Assembly: GCA_048268485.1 (NCBI GenBank)
Contig: JBLWVL010000005.1
Coordinates: forward strand, 68,656 to 132,655
DNA length: 64,000 nt
Reading direction: 5' to 3'
Source: Oceanospirillum sp048268485
GTDB lineage: Bacteria > Pseudomonadota > Gammaproteobacteria > Pseudomonadales > Halomonadaceae
Under the pieces are notes generated by a model. It had not been told where the DNA came from. It searched no databases and worked only from the letters and a program-made list of their open reading frames with translations. This document shows, piece by piece, positions 35,284 to 43,834 of the stretch; within the stretch, counting starts at the first letter, position 1, and each line of letters begins with the position of its first letter. A program made the position numbers and the translations under genes.

Positions 35284-37092
35284 ATGCACCATACTTCCGA
35301 ACTGGCCGAGATTATTGAAAGTCAGAATATCAACACTCTTTTTCAACCCATCATTGGCTCCCGTGGCGAATCTGTTTTTGCATATGAAGCCCTGAGCCGA
35401 GGCCCATCTGATAGCTACCTTTGCAGCCCCGTGCGTCTTTTTGAAGAGGCCAAGCAGCAACATCAGCTCTTTGCACTGGAGAGTATCTGTCGACGTCGGG
35501 CCATTGAAAACTTTACCCGCCAACAGCTTCCGGGAAAGCTATTTCTCAATGTGACACCCGAGACGCTTTTACAGCCGGACCATCAAAAAGGCTTAACATT
35601 AGACCTCCTGAATAACTATGGTTTACGGCCGGACCAGGTTGTTATTGAAATTACTGAACATTCTCCGACCTATGACTATGAGCTAATGCGCTGTGCCGTT
35701 CGACACTATCAGGGAGAGGGGTTTTCCATCGCTCTGGATGATTTGGGTGCCGGTTACTCCAGTTTACGACTTTGGTCAGAGCTGCAACCCGAGTATGTGA
35801 AAATTGACCGGCATTTTGTGTCGGGTATTGAAAATGACAAAGTGAAACGGGATTTTGTCCGCTCCATTCTTGAAATAGCCCGTGCCGTTAACAGCCAGGT
35901 TGTGGCAGAAGGTATAGAAACCCGCCAGGAGTTTGATGTACTTACAGATATTGGCGTAGATTTTTTTCAGGGATATTATTTTGCCCGGCCGCACCCCAGC
36001 CCAATCAGGAATGTTGCTCGACCAGCCCGGATGGTTTTGATGCAAAGCAAGGAGAGCAGAGGCATGTATAAGGATGATGGACATATTAGTCGCTTGAAAC
36101 TGGATATTCCTCCAGTGGGGCCTGAGACATTAGTTGAAGATGTAGTGGATATCTTTGAGCAGAATGAACATTGGTTTTCTGTGCCTGTAGTGTCTGCTGG
36201 GGTTCCGGTGGGGATCATTATGCGCTCGCGGCTTTTACAGAAGCTTAGTAAAGCTTTTGGTCGTGACCTGTACAGTAAGAGGCCCGTCAGTCAGATTCTG
36301 GACCAGACATTTATGTCTGTTGAGCACCATATGCGTTTAGAAACGGTCAGTCAGTTGGTAACACAAAGAAATCGTCAGCAACTGGAAGAAGACTTTATTA
36401 TTACCAAAGATGGCTATTATTACGGTATTGGGCAGGTCATTGATCTGCTGAAAAAGATCACAGAGCGGCAGCTGAAAAGCGCGCAAAGCTCGAATCCGCT
36501 GACAGGATTACCGGGGAATGTACTGATCCAGGAGCGAATAGAACAGCTGATTGCCAGTCAGACACCTTTTGTTATCTGTTATTTCGATCTGGATAACTTC
36601 AAAGCCTACAATGATCAGTACGGCTATGCCAAAGGTGATGAGATCCTGCTAAGTGTGTCGCAGCTCCTGAAAAAGCACTGCCATTCACAGAGGGACTTTA
36701 TCGGGCATGTGGGAGGGGATGATTATGTTGCTATTTTTCAAAGCTCGAACTGGCAAAGCCATGTTCAGGCGATTTTAAAAGAATTTAGCTGGCACCGGAG
36801 TGCTTTTTATAGCCCGGATCATTTGAGTGACGGCGGTATCTGGGCCGAAGACCGCTTTGGTGAAAAGCGGTTTTTCGACCTGATGAGTATCTCCGTAGCT
36901 GCGATTGACTCAGAGTCAGCAGATTTCAGTTCGGCTAAAGAGATCGCCGGGCAGCTTAGTCATATTAAGCATGAAGCTAAACATGCTAAAGGTAATAGCC
37001 TGGTTGCGCAGCTGGCGGGTTCTGTTGTGAGTTTATTCTCAGAGTCAGATGAAAGTGCTGTCAAGTGCCCGGTAGGTGGAGGGGTGTCATAA
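35284..37092 (+). CDS. EAL-CBS-GGDEF c-di-GMP signalling protein
   Basis: This is a cytoplasmic 602-residue protein with no signal peptide or membrane helix. The N-terminal EAL phosphodiesterase domain (about 1-245) keeps the residues needed for c-di-GMP hydrolysis: E35 of YEALSRG, N89, E122 of ITEH, D152-D153 of LDDLGAGYSS, K173 of VKID, E209 of AEGIE and Q229. A CBS-pair-like segment follows (about 270-395). The C-terminal GGDEF domain (about 405-560) has the altered site GGDDY (477-481) instead of GGDEF. It is therefore predicted to be mainly a phosphodiesterase, with the GGDDY domain as a regulatory or weak cyclase module. It lies 246 bases after rpoS, but the long hairpin between them suggests separate transcription. 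Confidence 0.9.
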   Translation: MHHTSELAEIIESQNINTLFQPIIGSRGESVFAYEALSRGPSDSYLCSPVRLFEEAKQQHQLFALESICRRRAIENFTRQQLPGKLFLNVTPETLLQPDHQKGLTLDLLNNYGLRPDQVVIEITEHSPTYDYELMRCAVRHYQGEGFSIALDDLGAGYSSLRLWSELQPEYVKIDRHFVSGIENDKVKRDFVRSILEIARAVNSQVVAEGIETRQEFDVLTDIGVDFFQGYYFARPHPSPIRNVARPARMVLMQSKESRGMYKDDGHISRLKLDIPPVGPETLVEDVVDIFEQNEHWFSVPVVSAGVPVGIIMRSRLLQKLSKAFGRDLYSKRPVSQILDQTFMSVEHHMRLETVSQLVTQRNRQQLEEDFIITKDGYYYGIGQVIDLLKKITERQLKSAQSSNPLTGLPGNVLIQERIEQLIASQTPFVICYFDLDNFKAYNDQYGYAKGDEILLSVSQLLKKHCHSQRDFIGHVGGDDYVAIFQSSNWQSHVQAILKEFSWHRSAFYSPDHLSDGGIWAEDRFGEKRFFDLMSISVAAIDSESADFSSAKEIAGQLSHIKHEAKHAKGNSLVAQLAGSVVSLFSESDESAVKCPVGGGVS

Positions 37093-37209
37093 ATCTGTCA
37101 TTAAAATATTGCGATACTGTCTTTTAGCTTGTGTATAACAGTTATTACAGAAAGCAAAAATGATAGATTGGTAAAAAGCCAATCGCGAGTAAGATATGAT
37201 AATGAGATA

Positions 37210-37506
37210 ATGACTATGAAAATGACAGAACTTCACCATCACTTGCAGCAGCATCCGGCAACCGATATTCAGATCCAGTCTCATCACGAAGGTGTTTATT
37301 TCACTGTGGAGATCTCTCACAACGAAGAGACTCATCGCCTTCATGGACAGAAAGGTAAGCCTCTGGTATTCCGTGATGAAGAAACTGCCCGCGACATGCT
37401 GCAACAATTGGGTATTCAGCAGGTAAAATCCCGCCGTATTCTTTCCCGCCTCTCTGCACTGGCTCAGCCGGTATTGAATCAGGGTTGGCGTTCTCAGATC
37501 GCCTGA
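37210..37506 (+). CDS. Small uncharacterised protein (possibly DUF6482-like)
   Basis: I do not firmly recognise this 98-residue soluble protein. It starts MTMKMTELHHHLQQHP and contains EGVYFTVEISHNEETHRLHG and a basic C-terminal helix (VKSRRILSRLSALAQPVL). It may belong to DUF6482, small proteins of pseudomonads and marine gammaproteobacteria, but that is a memory-based guess. Composition and codon use look genuine. The ATG at 37210 or 37216 is likely (GAGA at 37204-37207); an upstream TTG at 37129 is improbable. It sits between the EAL-GGDEF gene and hemH, with no obvious functional link. Confidence 0.65.
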   Translation: MTMKMTELHHHLQQHPATDIQIQSHHEGVYFTVEISHNEETHRLHGQKGKPLVFRDEETARDMLQQLGIQQVKSRRILSRLSALAQPVLNQGWRSQIA

Positions 37507-37683
37507 TCTGCCTGTGACCTCAGCCGACAACAGCGTTGGCAGAAAATAATTTCAGGTATTTTTTTTTATTCTTCAGGACACGTTATCATAGCAACACCGT
37601 ATAAGAGCCTCAGATACTGAGCTGCGTTCATTCAGAACGGGAATGTTCAGACCGGGTTGATGTGTTGTAAACAGGGAATAACG

Positions 37684-38733
37684 ATGTCCGATGCTACCTT
37701 TGCTGCAAATGCAGTGTCTGCCACTACTGAGTCCGCGCCTAATGGCAGCGACTCAAACCTTCGTCAGGGCGTGCTCTTGGTTAATCTGGGTACGCCTGAT
37801 GCTCCTACTCCTGAGGCGGTAAAGCGCTATCTAGCTGAGTTTCTTCATGATCATCGTGTGGTCGATCTGACCCGCTGGTTGTGGTGCCCGATTTTGCATG
37901 GCGTTATTCTTCAGATTCGTCCAAAACGTGTGGCAAAGGCCTATGCCAGTGTCTGGACTGAGCAGGGATCTCCATTGTTAGCGATCAGTCTTCGGCAACA
38001 GAGTGCAGTAAAGTCGGAATTGCAGAAACGTGGCCTGAACCTGGCGGTGGAACTGGCGATGACCTACGGTAACCCTTCTGTGGCACAAGGCCTGCAAAAG
38101 CTGATGGATCAGGGTGTGGAAGAGGTCATTGTATTACCGCTTTATCCACAGTATTCCGCGACCACTACAGGGGCTGTGTTTGATAAGCTTGCCAAGGTGA
38201 TTGCTAAACGCCCTGAGTTCCCTGGTATCAGCTTTATTCGTGACTACTATCGCCGGGAAGGTTACCTGAATGCACTGGCCCAATCGGTGAGAGATCACTG
38301 GCAGGAGCATGGTAAGGGAGAGCGTCTGTTGATCTCTTTCCACGGTATCCCAAAACGTTATGCCGATAATGGTGACCCCTATCCGCAGCACTGTCATCAC
38401 ACCGCTGAGCAGCTGGCTGAAAGGCTTGGCCTGAAAGATGGTGAGTGGCTATGTAGCTTCCAGTCCCGATTTGGTCGGGAAGAGTGGCTGCAACCCTACA
38501 CAGATAAAATCCTGACACATTGGGGACAGGAGATCAGTAAGGTCGATGTTATCTGTCCGGCTTTTTCAGCGGATTGCCTGGAAACGCTGGAAGAGATTCA
38601 AGTGGAGAACCGGGAGTTTTTCTGTGAAGCAGGCGGTGAGTCTCTGAGCTACATTGCGGCGCTGAATGACCGGGAAGATCATATTAACCTGCTGGCGGAT
38701 CTGATTCAGGAGAAGGTTCCCAGAGGGTATTGA
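37684..38733 (+). CDS. hemH: Ferrochelatase
   Basis: HemH inserts ferrous iron into protoporphyrin IX, the last step of heme synthesis. The 349-residue protein has VLLVNLGTPDAPTPEAVKRY, the LPLYPQYSATTTGAVFDKL block, the active-site His in LLISFHGIPKRYADNGDPY, and VICPAFSADCLETLEEI with the conserved Glu. The N-terminal ~30 residues (Ala/Ser-rich) are an extension. The ATG at 37684 follows CAGGGAATAACG. A terminator separates it from the convergent rsmE. Confidence 0.97.
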   Translation: MSDATFAANAVSATTESAPNGSDSNLRQGVLLVNLGTPDAPTPEAVKRYLAEFLHDHRVVDLTRWLWCPILHGVILQIRPKRVAKAYASVWTEQGSPLLAISLRQQSAVKSELQKRGLNLAVELAMTYGNPSVAQGLQKLMDQGVEEVIVLPLYPQYSATTTGAVFDKLAKVIAKRPEFPGISFIRDYYRREGYLNALAQSVRDHWQEHGKGERLLISFHGIPKRYADNGDPYPQHCHHTAEQLAERLGLKDGEWLCSFQSRFGREEWLQPYTDKILTHWGQEISKVDVICPAFSADCLETLEEIQVENREFFCEAGGESLSYIAALNDREDHINLLADLIQEKVPRGY

Positions 38734-38755
38734 ACAGCGTCTTATTCCATGTAAT

Positions 38756-38787
38756 AAGCTCCGTTACCGGATGAGGTAGCGGAGCTT
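38756..38787. terminator. Terminator hairpin between convergent hemH and rsmE
   Basis: AAGCTCCG-TACC pairs with GGTA-CGGAGCTT around a short loop. A T8 run lies about 12 bases downstream on the + strand. Its position between convergent genes suggests it serves hemH and possibly both. Confidence 0.7.
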
Positions 38788-38829
38788 CAGAGAGCTGACT
38801 TTTTTTTGAGGGGCAGGCTGTTAATCAGA

Positions 38830-39543
38830 TCAGAAAAGTCGGGAGAGAAGAGCGGTTACAGCGGTTTCGACCCGCAGGATTCGGTCACCCAGGTGCACTG
38901 GTTGCAGTCCGGCTTCAGCCAGCTTCTCCACCTCATAAGGGATAAAACCACCTTCAGGACCAATGGCCAGAGTAGTTTCCTCTTCAAGGCCCCGCGGGCA
39001 GGCATCAGGACTGCCGGGGTGCGCTACTAAACCGCGTGTGCCTGCAACAATTTCCGGCAGCCGGTCTTCAACAAAGGGCTTAAACTGAGTTTCCAGGATC
39101 ACTTGCGGCAGTAGGGTATCTTTAGCCTGCTCAAGCCCCAGAATCAGGTTATCGTGAATCTTTTCCGGTTTCAGTTCCGGAGACATCCAGTAACTCTTCT
39201 CAACCCGTTTAGTATTCAGCAAAATCAGCCGTTTCACCCCCAGCGTACTGATATGCTGCAGTGATCGAGCCAGCATGCGGGGACGGGGTAAAGCGAGAAT
39301 CAGAGTGAGAGGAAGAGGAGCTGGTGGTTCCTGGGTAAACGATGTTTTCAGAATCACCCCTTCATCATCAGATTGCAAAATAACGCCTAATCCCATCTGC
39401 TGATTCAGACGCCCTACTTTCAGCTGATCGCCAGTACTTGCCCGGTGAACCTTTTGGATGTGCTGCGCTCTGTAATCATTCAGGCGAACTTTATCCTCGC
39501 TGATAAAGTCTGACTCATATAGTAAGATTAAATTCATCATCAT
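38830..39543 (-). CDS. rsmE: 16S rRNA (uracil(1498)-N(3))-methyltransferase
   Basis: RsmE methylates U1498 of 16S rRNA with S-adenosylmethionine. The 237-residue protein has an N-terminal PUA-like domain and a C-terminal SPOUT domain with the knot motif LAIGPEGGFIPYEVEKLAEAG and HLGDRILRVETAVTALLS. Three consecutive ATG codons (39543, 39540, 39537) make the exact start ambiguous. Reads convergently with hemH. Confidence 0.96.
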   Translation of the reverse strand: MMMNLILLYESDFISEDKVRLNDYRAQHIQKVHRASTGDQLKVGRLNQQMGLGVILQSDDEGVILKTSFTQEPPAPLPLTLILALPRPRMLARSLQHISTLGVKRLILLNTKRVEKSYWMSPELKPEKIHDNLILGLEQAKDTLLPQVILETQFKPFVEDRLPEIVAGTRGLVAHPGSPDACPRGLEEETTLAIGPEGGFIPYEVEKLAEAGLQPVHLGDRILRVETAVTALLSRLF

Positions 39544-39685
39544 ACCCTGCGTTAGAAGCAGGCATCATAATCTGCTTAACCGTCAATGCAAGTCTGTTTG
39601 CTGATCTGAGCTAAGGCCTGCTGATGCATTCCGGCCTGCCTGACAGGCTAAAGTATCCAGAGATAATTATAAAAGAGAGGGCGTT

Positions 39686-40333
39686 ATGGGTGAGTATCTG
39701 CAGCAACTGGTTCAGGATGATCAACCAGCTTTAGTTTATGTTATGGACCCGATGTGCAGCTGGTGCTGGGCATTCAAGCCTGTACTGGCTGAGATCCGTG
39801 CAGCATTTCCGCAATTGGGTTACTACACTCTTGCAGGAGGCTTGGCACCTGATAGTCACGAGGCTATGTCAGTTGCCCAGAAAGAGCAGATATCTGGGAT
39901 ATGGCGAAAGATTGAATCCACTGTAGGCACCACATTCAATCATGATTTCTGGCAGAACTGTCAGCCCAGACGTTCGACTTACCCAGCCTGCAGGGCGCTT
40001 ATACTCGCCCGCCAGGAGAAAAAAGAGGATGCAATGATTGCAGCCATCCAACAGGCTTATTATCTTCAGGCAAAAAATCCTTCAGATACGGATACTCTGG
40101 TCACTTGTGCTCAGGAGATCGGTATGGATGCTGTAGCGTTTGAGGAAGCATTGCTCAGTGAGAAGACGAATAAAGCATTGGAGGAGGAGCTGGCATTTAA
40201 TCATCAGTTAGGTGTGCGTAGCTTCCCGACTTTGATTTTGAAACAAGGGGGCCAGTGGTTTGAGATGGGTTTGGACTATAAGGATGCTGATGTGATGATC
40301 CAGCAAATTCAGGCCCGGTGGCGTCCGGCTTAA
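39686..40333 (+). CDS. DsbA-family thioredoxin-fold protein (COG3531-like)
   Basis: This 215-residue protein has an N-terminal thioredoxin strand with the CxxC active site in MDPMCSWCWAFKPVL (C24, C27), an all-helical insertion, and the cis-Pro loop VRSFPTLIL near the C-terminus. No signal peptide is visible, so it is probably cytoplasmic, like the FrnE/2-hydroxychromene-carboxylate isomerase branch of DsbA-like proteins, rather than a periplasmic DsbA. Reductase or isomerase activity is expected but the substrate is unknown. AAGAGAGGG precedes the ATG. Confidence 0.85.
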   Translation: MGEYLQQLVQDDQPALVYVMDPMCSWCWAFKPVLAEIRAAFPQLGYYTLAGGLAPDSHEAMSVAQKEQISGIWRKIESTVGTTFNHDFWQNCQPRRSTYPACRALILARQEKKEDAMIAAIQQAYYLQAKNPSDTDTLVTCAQEIGMDAVAFEEALLSEKTNKALEEELAFNHQLGVRSFPTLILKQGGQWFEMGLDYKDADVMIQQIQARWRPA

Positions 40334-40999
40334 GTTATGCGTCAACTCAGTGTCTAATAGGGTCTCTGCCTGATAGCTGGTCGCTTTCAGGCTGCTTTCA
40401 GCTTATTGTGTCGCTTTGTCTGACATCCCATCTCCCAAAGATCCCCAGCCATTATTGAGTCACTTAGTAATAGCTGGTGAGATCTGAAATAAAAAATTAT
40501 CAGTACTAATAATTGATTGAGTGGCAGACTGGATACAAAAATATTATCCGTCAGGTATCGCTCTATCTGCCAGGAAAGCTAAATATAGCTCCCCTTCCTT
40601 AGTGTTAGGTTCTTATTTTATAGGATAGGGTTCGGGTTAAACTAAAGTATAAATAGTCTGATTTTTTTGTAGGCTTCATATATCATATTATAAGGTTTTT
40701 TCTGATTCATCATTGCAGTCTGCGACGTTATGTCTCGCCTTATCATCTAACTCTTGTCTCAGTTGGTTTCTATATTTTCAGCCGAATTAGGTGGTTTTAG
40801 GATATATTGTTTTTCTGAATAGGCGTAATATATATTATTGTATTTTTATTTAGTAAACTGCTGTTTTATATTGTTTTTCTATGGTTTTGCTATTTTATGA
40901 ATGATAAAGGTATAATGCAGATATCATTTATTCGGCGTGTTCTTGTGTGTGTTTTTGTAATGTTTTATATGCTTTGTTTTATCTGTCGAGGTTGGCAAT
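40334..40999 (+). promoter_or_regulatory. 666-base AT-rich gap upstream of a sensor gene
   Basis: The second half (about 40600-40990) is strikingly AT-rich compared with neighbouring genes, with TATATAT-type tracts and T-runs. A candidate promoter is TTGCTA at 40887-40892 and a perfect TATAAT at 40911-40916 (18-base spacer), which would give a leader of about 75 bases for the gene at 41000. No convincing small gene or structured RNA was seen in the rest. Confidence 0.5.
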
Positions 41000-43729
41000 A
41001 TGTATCCACAGGAACGTTTGCGTTGTGAACGATTACTAAAGGGAATGAGGCAGCTGCTGCTATTTTTAGTACTACCTTTAGCCTCGTTTGCTCATGGCTC
41101 TGCTGGTGCTTATATCACATTGACAGAGCCTGAGCGTCAGTGGTTGGAACAGCGAGATAGTTTGATTACCGTTGGAGTTGCCTTTGTTCCGCCGCATACG
41201 TTGGCTCAGGATGATAATGGAGATTATCACGGAGTTGCGATGGACTTTCTGTCGTTGCTTGAAGAAAAGTTGCCGATAGAGTTTAGAACTCAGTTTTACC
41301 CTTCCTATAGCGCTCTATTAAAGGGGGTTGAGACAGGAGAAGTGGATATGGTTTTTGCTGCTTCCTCAACGCCGGAGCGGCAAAAGTACCTGTTATTCAC
41401 TTCGCCTTATACCTTTTTATCCAACAAAATTTTCGTAAGAAAAACCAGCCAGAGCTATAAAACCCTGGATGAACTATCTGGTAAGTCCGTTGCAGTTATT
41501 CAGGGGACTGCTGTTGCTGAACACCTGCGGATTTTTAAACCAGAAATTAAACTTTTGGAGTTAAAAAGCTCCCGTGATCTGATGCTGGCAGTATCATCGG
41601 GCGACGTCGACGCTGCAATCTCAGTGGTGGCTAGCGCTTGGTGGCACATAAAACGTGAAGGCATCAGTAATCTGGATGTCAGTGGTGATACAAATTTCAG
41701 TTATGCAGTACGCTTTGGGGTACGTAAAGGACTACCACTTCTGGTCGATATCCTGGAAAAAGGCCTTTATAGCATCAGTAGTAATGAACGAGATGATATT
41801 CATCGTCGCTGGTTACACCCTGAGCTGTCTGGTGTTATCAATAAAGATCTGGTGTATCGCTATGGAAGTATTATTTTTGCTTTTTTCATTATTGCTCTTC
41901 TGTTATTTGGTTCTTTCTCTATCCGGCGATTGCGCCGTGAAGTGAGTCAGAGGCAGGATGTGGAGGCAGCCCTTAGAGTAAGTGAAGAAAGGTTCGAACT
42001 GGCGATACGGGGTACCAACGATGGTATCTGGGACTGGAATACTGAAACTGACATACTTTATTTAGCTCCCCGCTTTCTGGAAATTCTTGGATACAGAGCC
42101 CCCGAAAATGGTTTGGAGTGGCGTGGCACAGAAACCTGGCTGGAACGTATTCACCCAAAAGATCGGGAGAAGGTACGTTGCGCAGTACGGGACCATATTA
42201 AAAACCATGAGTTACTGGATATTAGTTATCGTGTGCGGGGGCAGCGGGAGAACTGGTTGTGGATCAGAATGCGTGGTCAGGCACAGTGGAACCCGGCAGG
42301 GCGCGCAGTCCGTATTTGCGGATCTATCATGGATATTACTGAAAGCAAGCGCTCTGAGGATGAAGTGCGGCGCCTGGCATACTTTGATCAGTTGACGGGT
42401 GTTGCCAATCGTGAACAGTTCAAGCTCAGCTTGCAAGGGGCTGTACACAAGCTGAATACTCAGGGGCATTCATTTGCCGTTATGCTCGTTGATCTGGACC
42501 GCTTTAAGCAGATTAATGATTCACTGGGGCACCGGGTCGGAGATATGCTTCTTTGTCGTGTTGCGGAGTTAATTAAAGCTACTTTGTCTCCTTCAAGTTT
42601 TCTTGGCCGGTTGGATGGTGATGAGTTTGCTGTATTGCTGGATACTCCTGCTGGTAATGTTGAAGTCACAGGTTGGGCCGAACATCTTCAGAAAGAGCTA
42701 AGTCAGCCAATGGTACTGGACGGGCATGACCTTAGAATCTCTGCCAGCATTGGGATTTCATATTGGACCAGGGGTATTGCAACTATTGAGCAAGCGATGG
42801 AGTATGCAGATATCGCTTTATCAGAAGTAAAGCGTGAGCAGCGGGGCGGCTATCGTTTCCATGAAAGTCGCATGAGCCAGCGTATTTATGAAAATACCTT
42901 GCTGGCTAAAGATCTTGAGAAGGCTCCATATAACGATGAGCTTTTTCTGGTATTCCAGCCGCAAGTTGCATTGCAGCAACAGGTTGTTATCGGTTGTGAA
43001 GCTCTGCTTCGCTGGCGGCATCCGGAACGCGGGGTTATTTCTCCGGCTGTTTTTATCCCTCTTGCAGAAGAGCGAGGCCTGATTCATCAGGTTGGACGCT
43101 GGGTTTTATATGAATCCTGTCGCCAGGCAAGAAATTGGTTGGATCAGGGTGTCAGTTTTGGTGGTATTGGGGTTAATGTTTCTTCTCTGCAGCTATTGGC
43201 GCAGGATTTTTTTGAGCAAGTCAGGGATGCTCTGGATCTGTATCAGCTTCCGGGAAGCATCCTGGAGCTTGAAATTACAGAAACCGTATTGGTTCAGGAT
43301 ATTCATCAGGCAGAGCTGGTGATGAACCGGCTGCGTGCTTTGGGTATTCGCTTTTCTATTGATGATTTTGGCACGGGTTATTCCTCATTGCTCTACCTGC
43401 AGCGATTACCAATTGGTCGCCTGAAGCTGGCTCAGGAGTTTGTTCGGGATACACTTCTTTCCTCTGATTCACAGGGACAAAATGAAGCGGTAGTTGCTGC
43501 AGCTTTACAGCTGAGTAAGAATCTTAATATACCTGTGATCGCTGAAGGAATTGAGACCTTTGCTCAGTTTGACTGGCTAAGGGAAAAAGGATGTGATGAA
43601 GGACAAGGCTATCTCTTTGCTAAGCCCATGATGGCCGCAGATTTCAGTACTTTTGTGCATGATGTGGAATCATATGGTATTTTGCCGCAGCCTGTTGACT
43701 CTGCCAGTACTGAGATTAAGTCGCATTAG
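41000..43729 (+). CDS. Membrane sensor: periplasmic solute-binding domain, PAS, GGDEF, EAL
   Basis: This 909-residue protein has a signal sequence/first helix (about 16-36) and a periplasmic SBP_bac_3-type ligand-binding domain (about 45-280; GVAFVPPHTLAQDDNGDYHGV, FAASSTPERQKYL). A membrane helix follows (about 287-308, IIFAFFIIALLLFGSF), then PAS/PAC (about 325-450), GGDEF (about 460-620) and EAL (about 645-890). The cyclase motif is DGDEF (539-543) rather than GGDEF. The EAL domain keeps E667, the DDFGTGYSS aspartates, K of RLKL, AEGIET and GQGYLF, but the usual KID is KLA. It probably hydrolyses c-di-GMP in response to an amino-acid-like ligand; this is inferred. GAGG at about 40989 supports the ATG at 41000. 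Confidence 0.9.
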   Translation: MYPQERLRCERLLKGMRQLLLFLVLPLASFAHGSAGAYITLTEPERQWLEQRDSLITVGVAFVPPHTLAQDDNGDYHGVAMDFLSLLEEKLPIEFRTQFYPSYSALLKGVETGEVDMVFAASSTPERQKYLLFTSPYTFLSNKIFVRKTSQSYKTLDELSGKSVAVIQGTAVAEHLRIFKPEIKLLELKSSRDLMLAVSSGDVDAAISVVASAWWHIKREGISNLDVSGDTNFSYAVRFGVRKGLPLLVDILEKGLYSISSNERDDIHRRWLHPELSGVINKDLVYRYGSIIFAFFIIALLLFGSFSIRRLRREVSQRQDVEAALRVSEERFELAIRGTNDGIWDWNTETDILYLAPRFLEILGYRAPENGLEWRGTETWLERIHPKDREKVRCAVRDHIKNHELLDISYRVRGQRENWLWIRMRGQAQWNPAGRAVRICGSIMDITESKRSEDEVRRLAYFDQLTGVANREQFKLSLQGAVHKLNTQGHSFAVMLVDLDRFKQINDSLGHRVGDMLLCRVAELIKATLSPSSFLGRLDGDEFAVLLDTPAGNVEVTGWAEHLQKELSQPMVLDGHDLRISASIGISYWTRGIATIEQAMEYADIALSEVKREQRGGYRFHESRMSQRIYENTLLAKDLEKAPYNDELFLVFQPQVALQQQVVIGCEALLRWRHPERGVISPAVFIPLAEERGLIHQVGRWVLYESCRQARNWLDQGVSFGGIGVNVSSLQLLAQDFFEQVRDALDLYQLPGSILELEITETVLVQDIHQAELVMNRLRALGIRFSIDDFGTGYSSLLYLQRLPIGRLKLAQEFVRDTLLSSDSQGQNEAVVAAALQLSKNLNIPVIAEGIETFAQFDWLREKGCDEGQGYLFAKPMMAADFSTFVHDVESYGILPQPVDSASTEIKSH

Positions 43730-43762
43730 TTTGCAGCGTTATTTCCTGCCGCCAGAAGTGGG

Positions 43763-43796
43763 TATAAGGGCCGCTTACGGATTCGCAGCCCCTATA
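43763..43796. other. Inverted repeat between convergent genes
   Basis: TATAAGGGC and GCCCCTATA pair with one mismatch. No clear T-run follows on either strand, so it is a weak terminator candidate for the sensor gene and the convergent aminotransferase gene. Confidence 0.4.
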
Positions 43797-43834
43797 AGTT
43801 CGGTTGAGATCTTTGTTGTTAAAAAGAGACTCGC

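Noticed and set aside
40897..41028. Small hydrophobic open frame (about 43 codons) overlapping the start of the sensor gene
   Set aside because: No ribosome-binding site, it overlaps the real start and contains the predicted -10 box; AT-rich chance frame is more likely.
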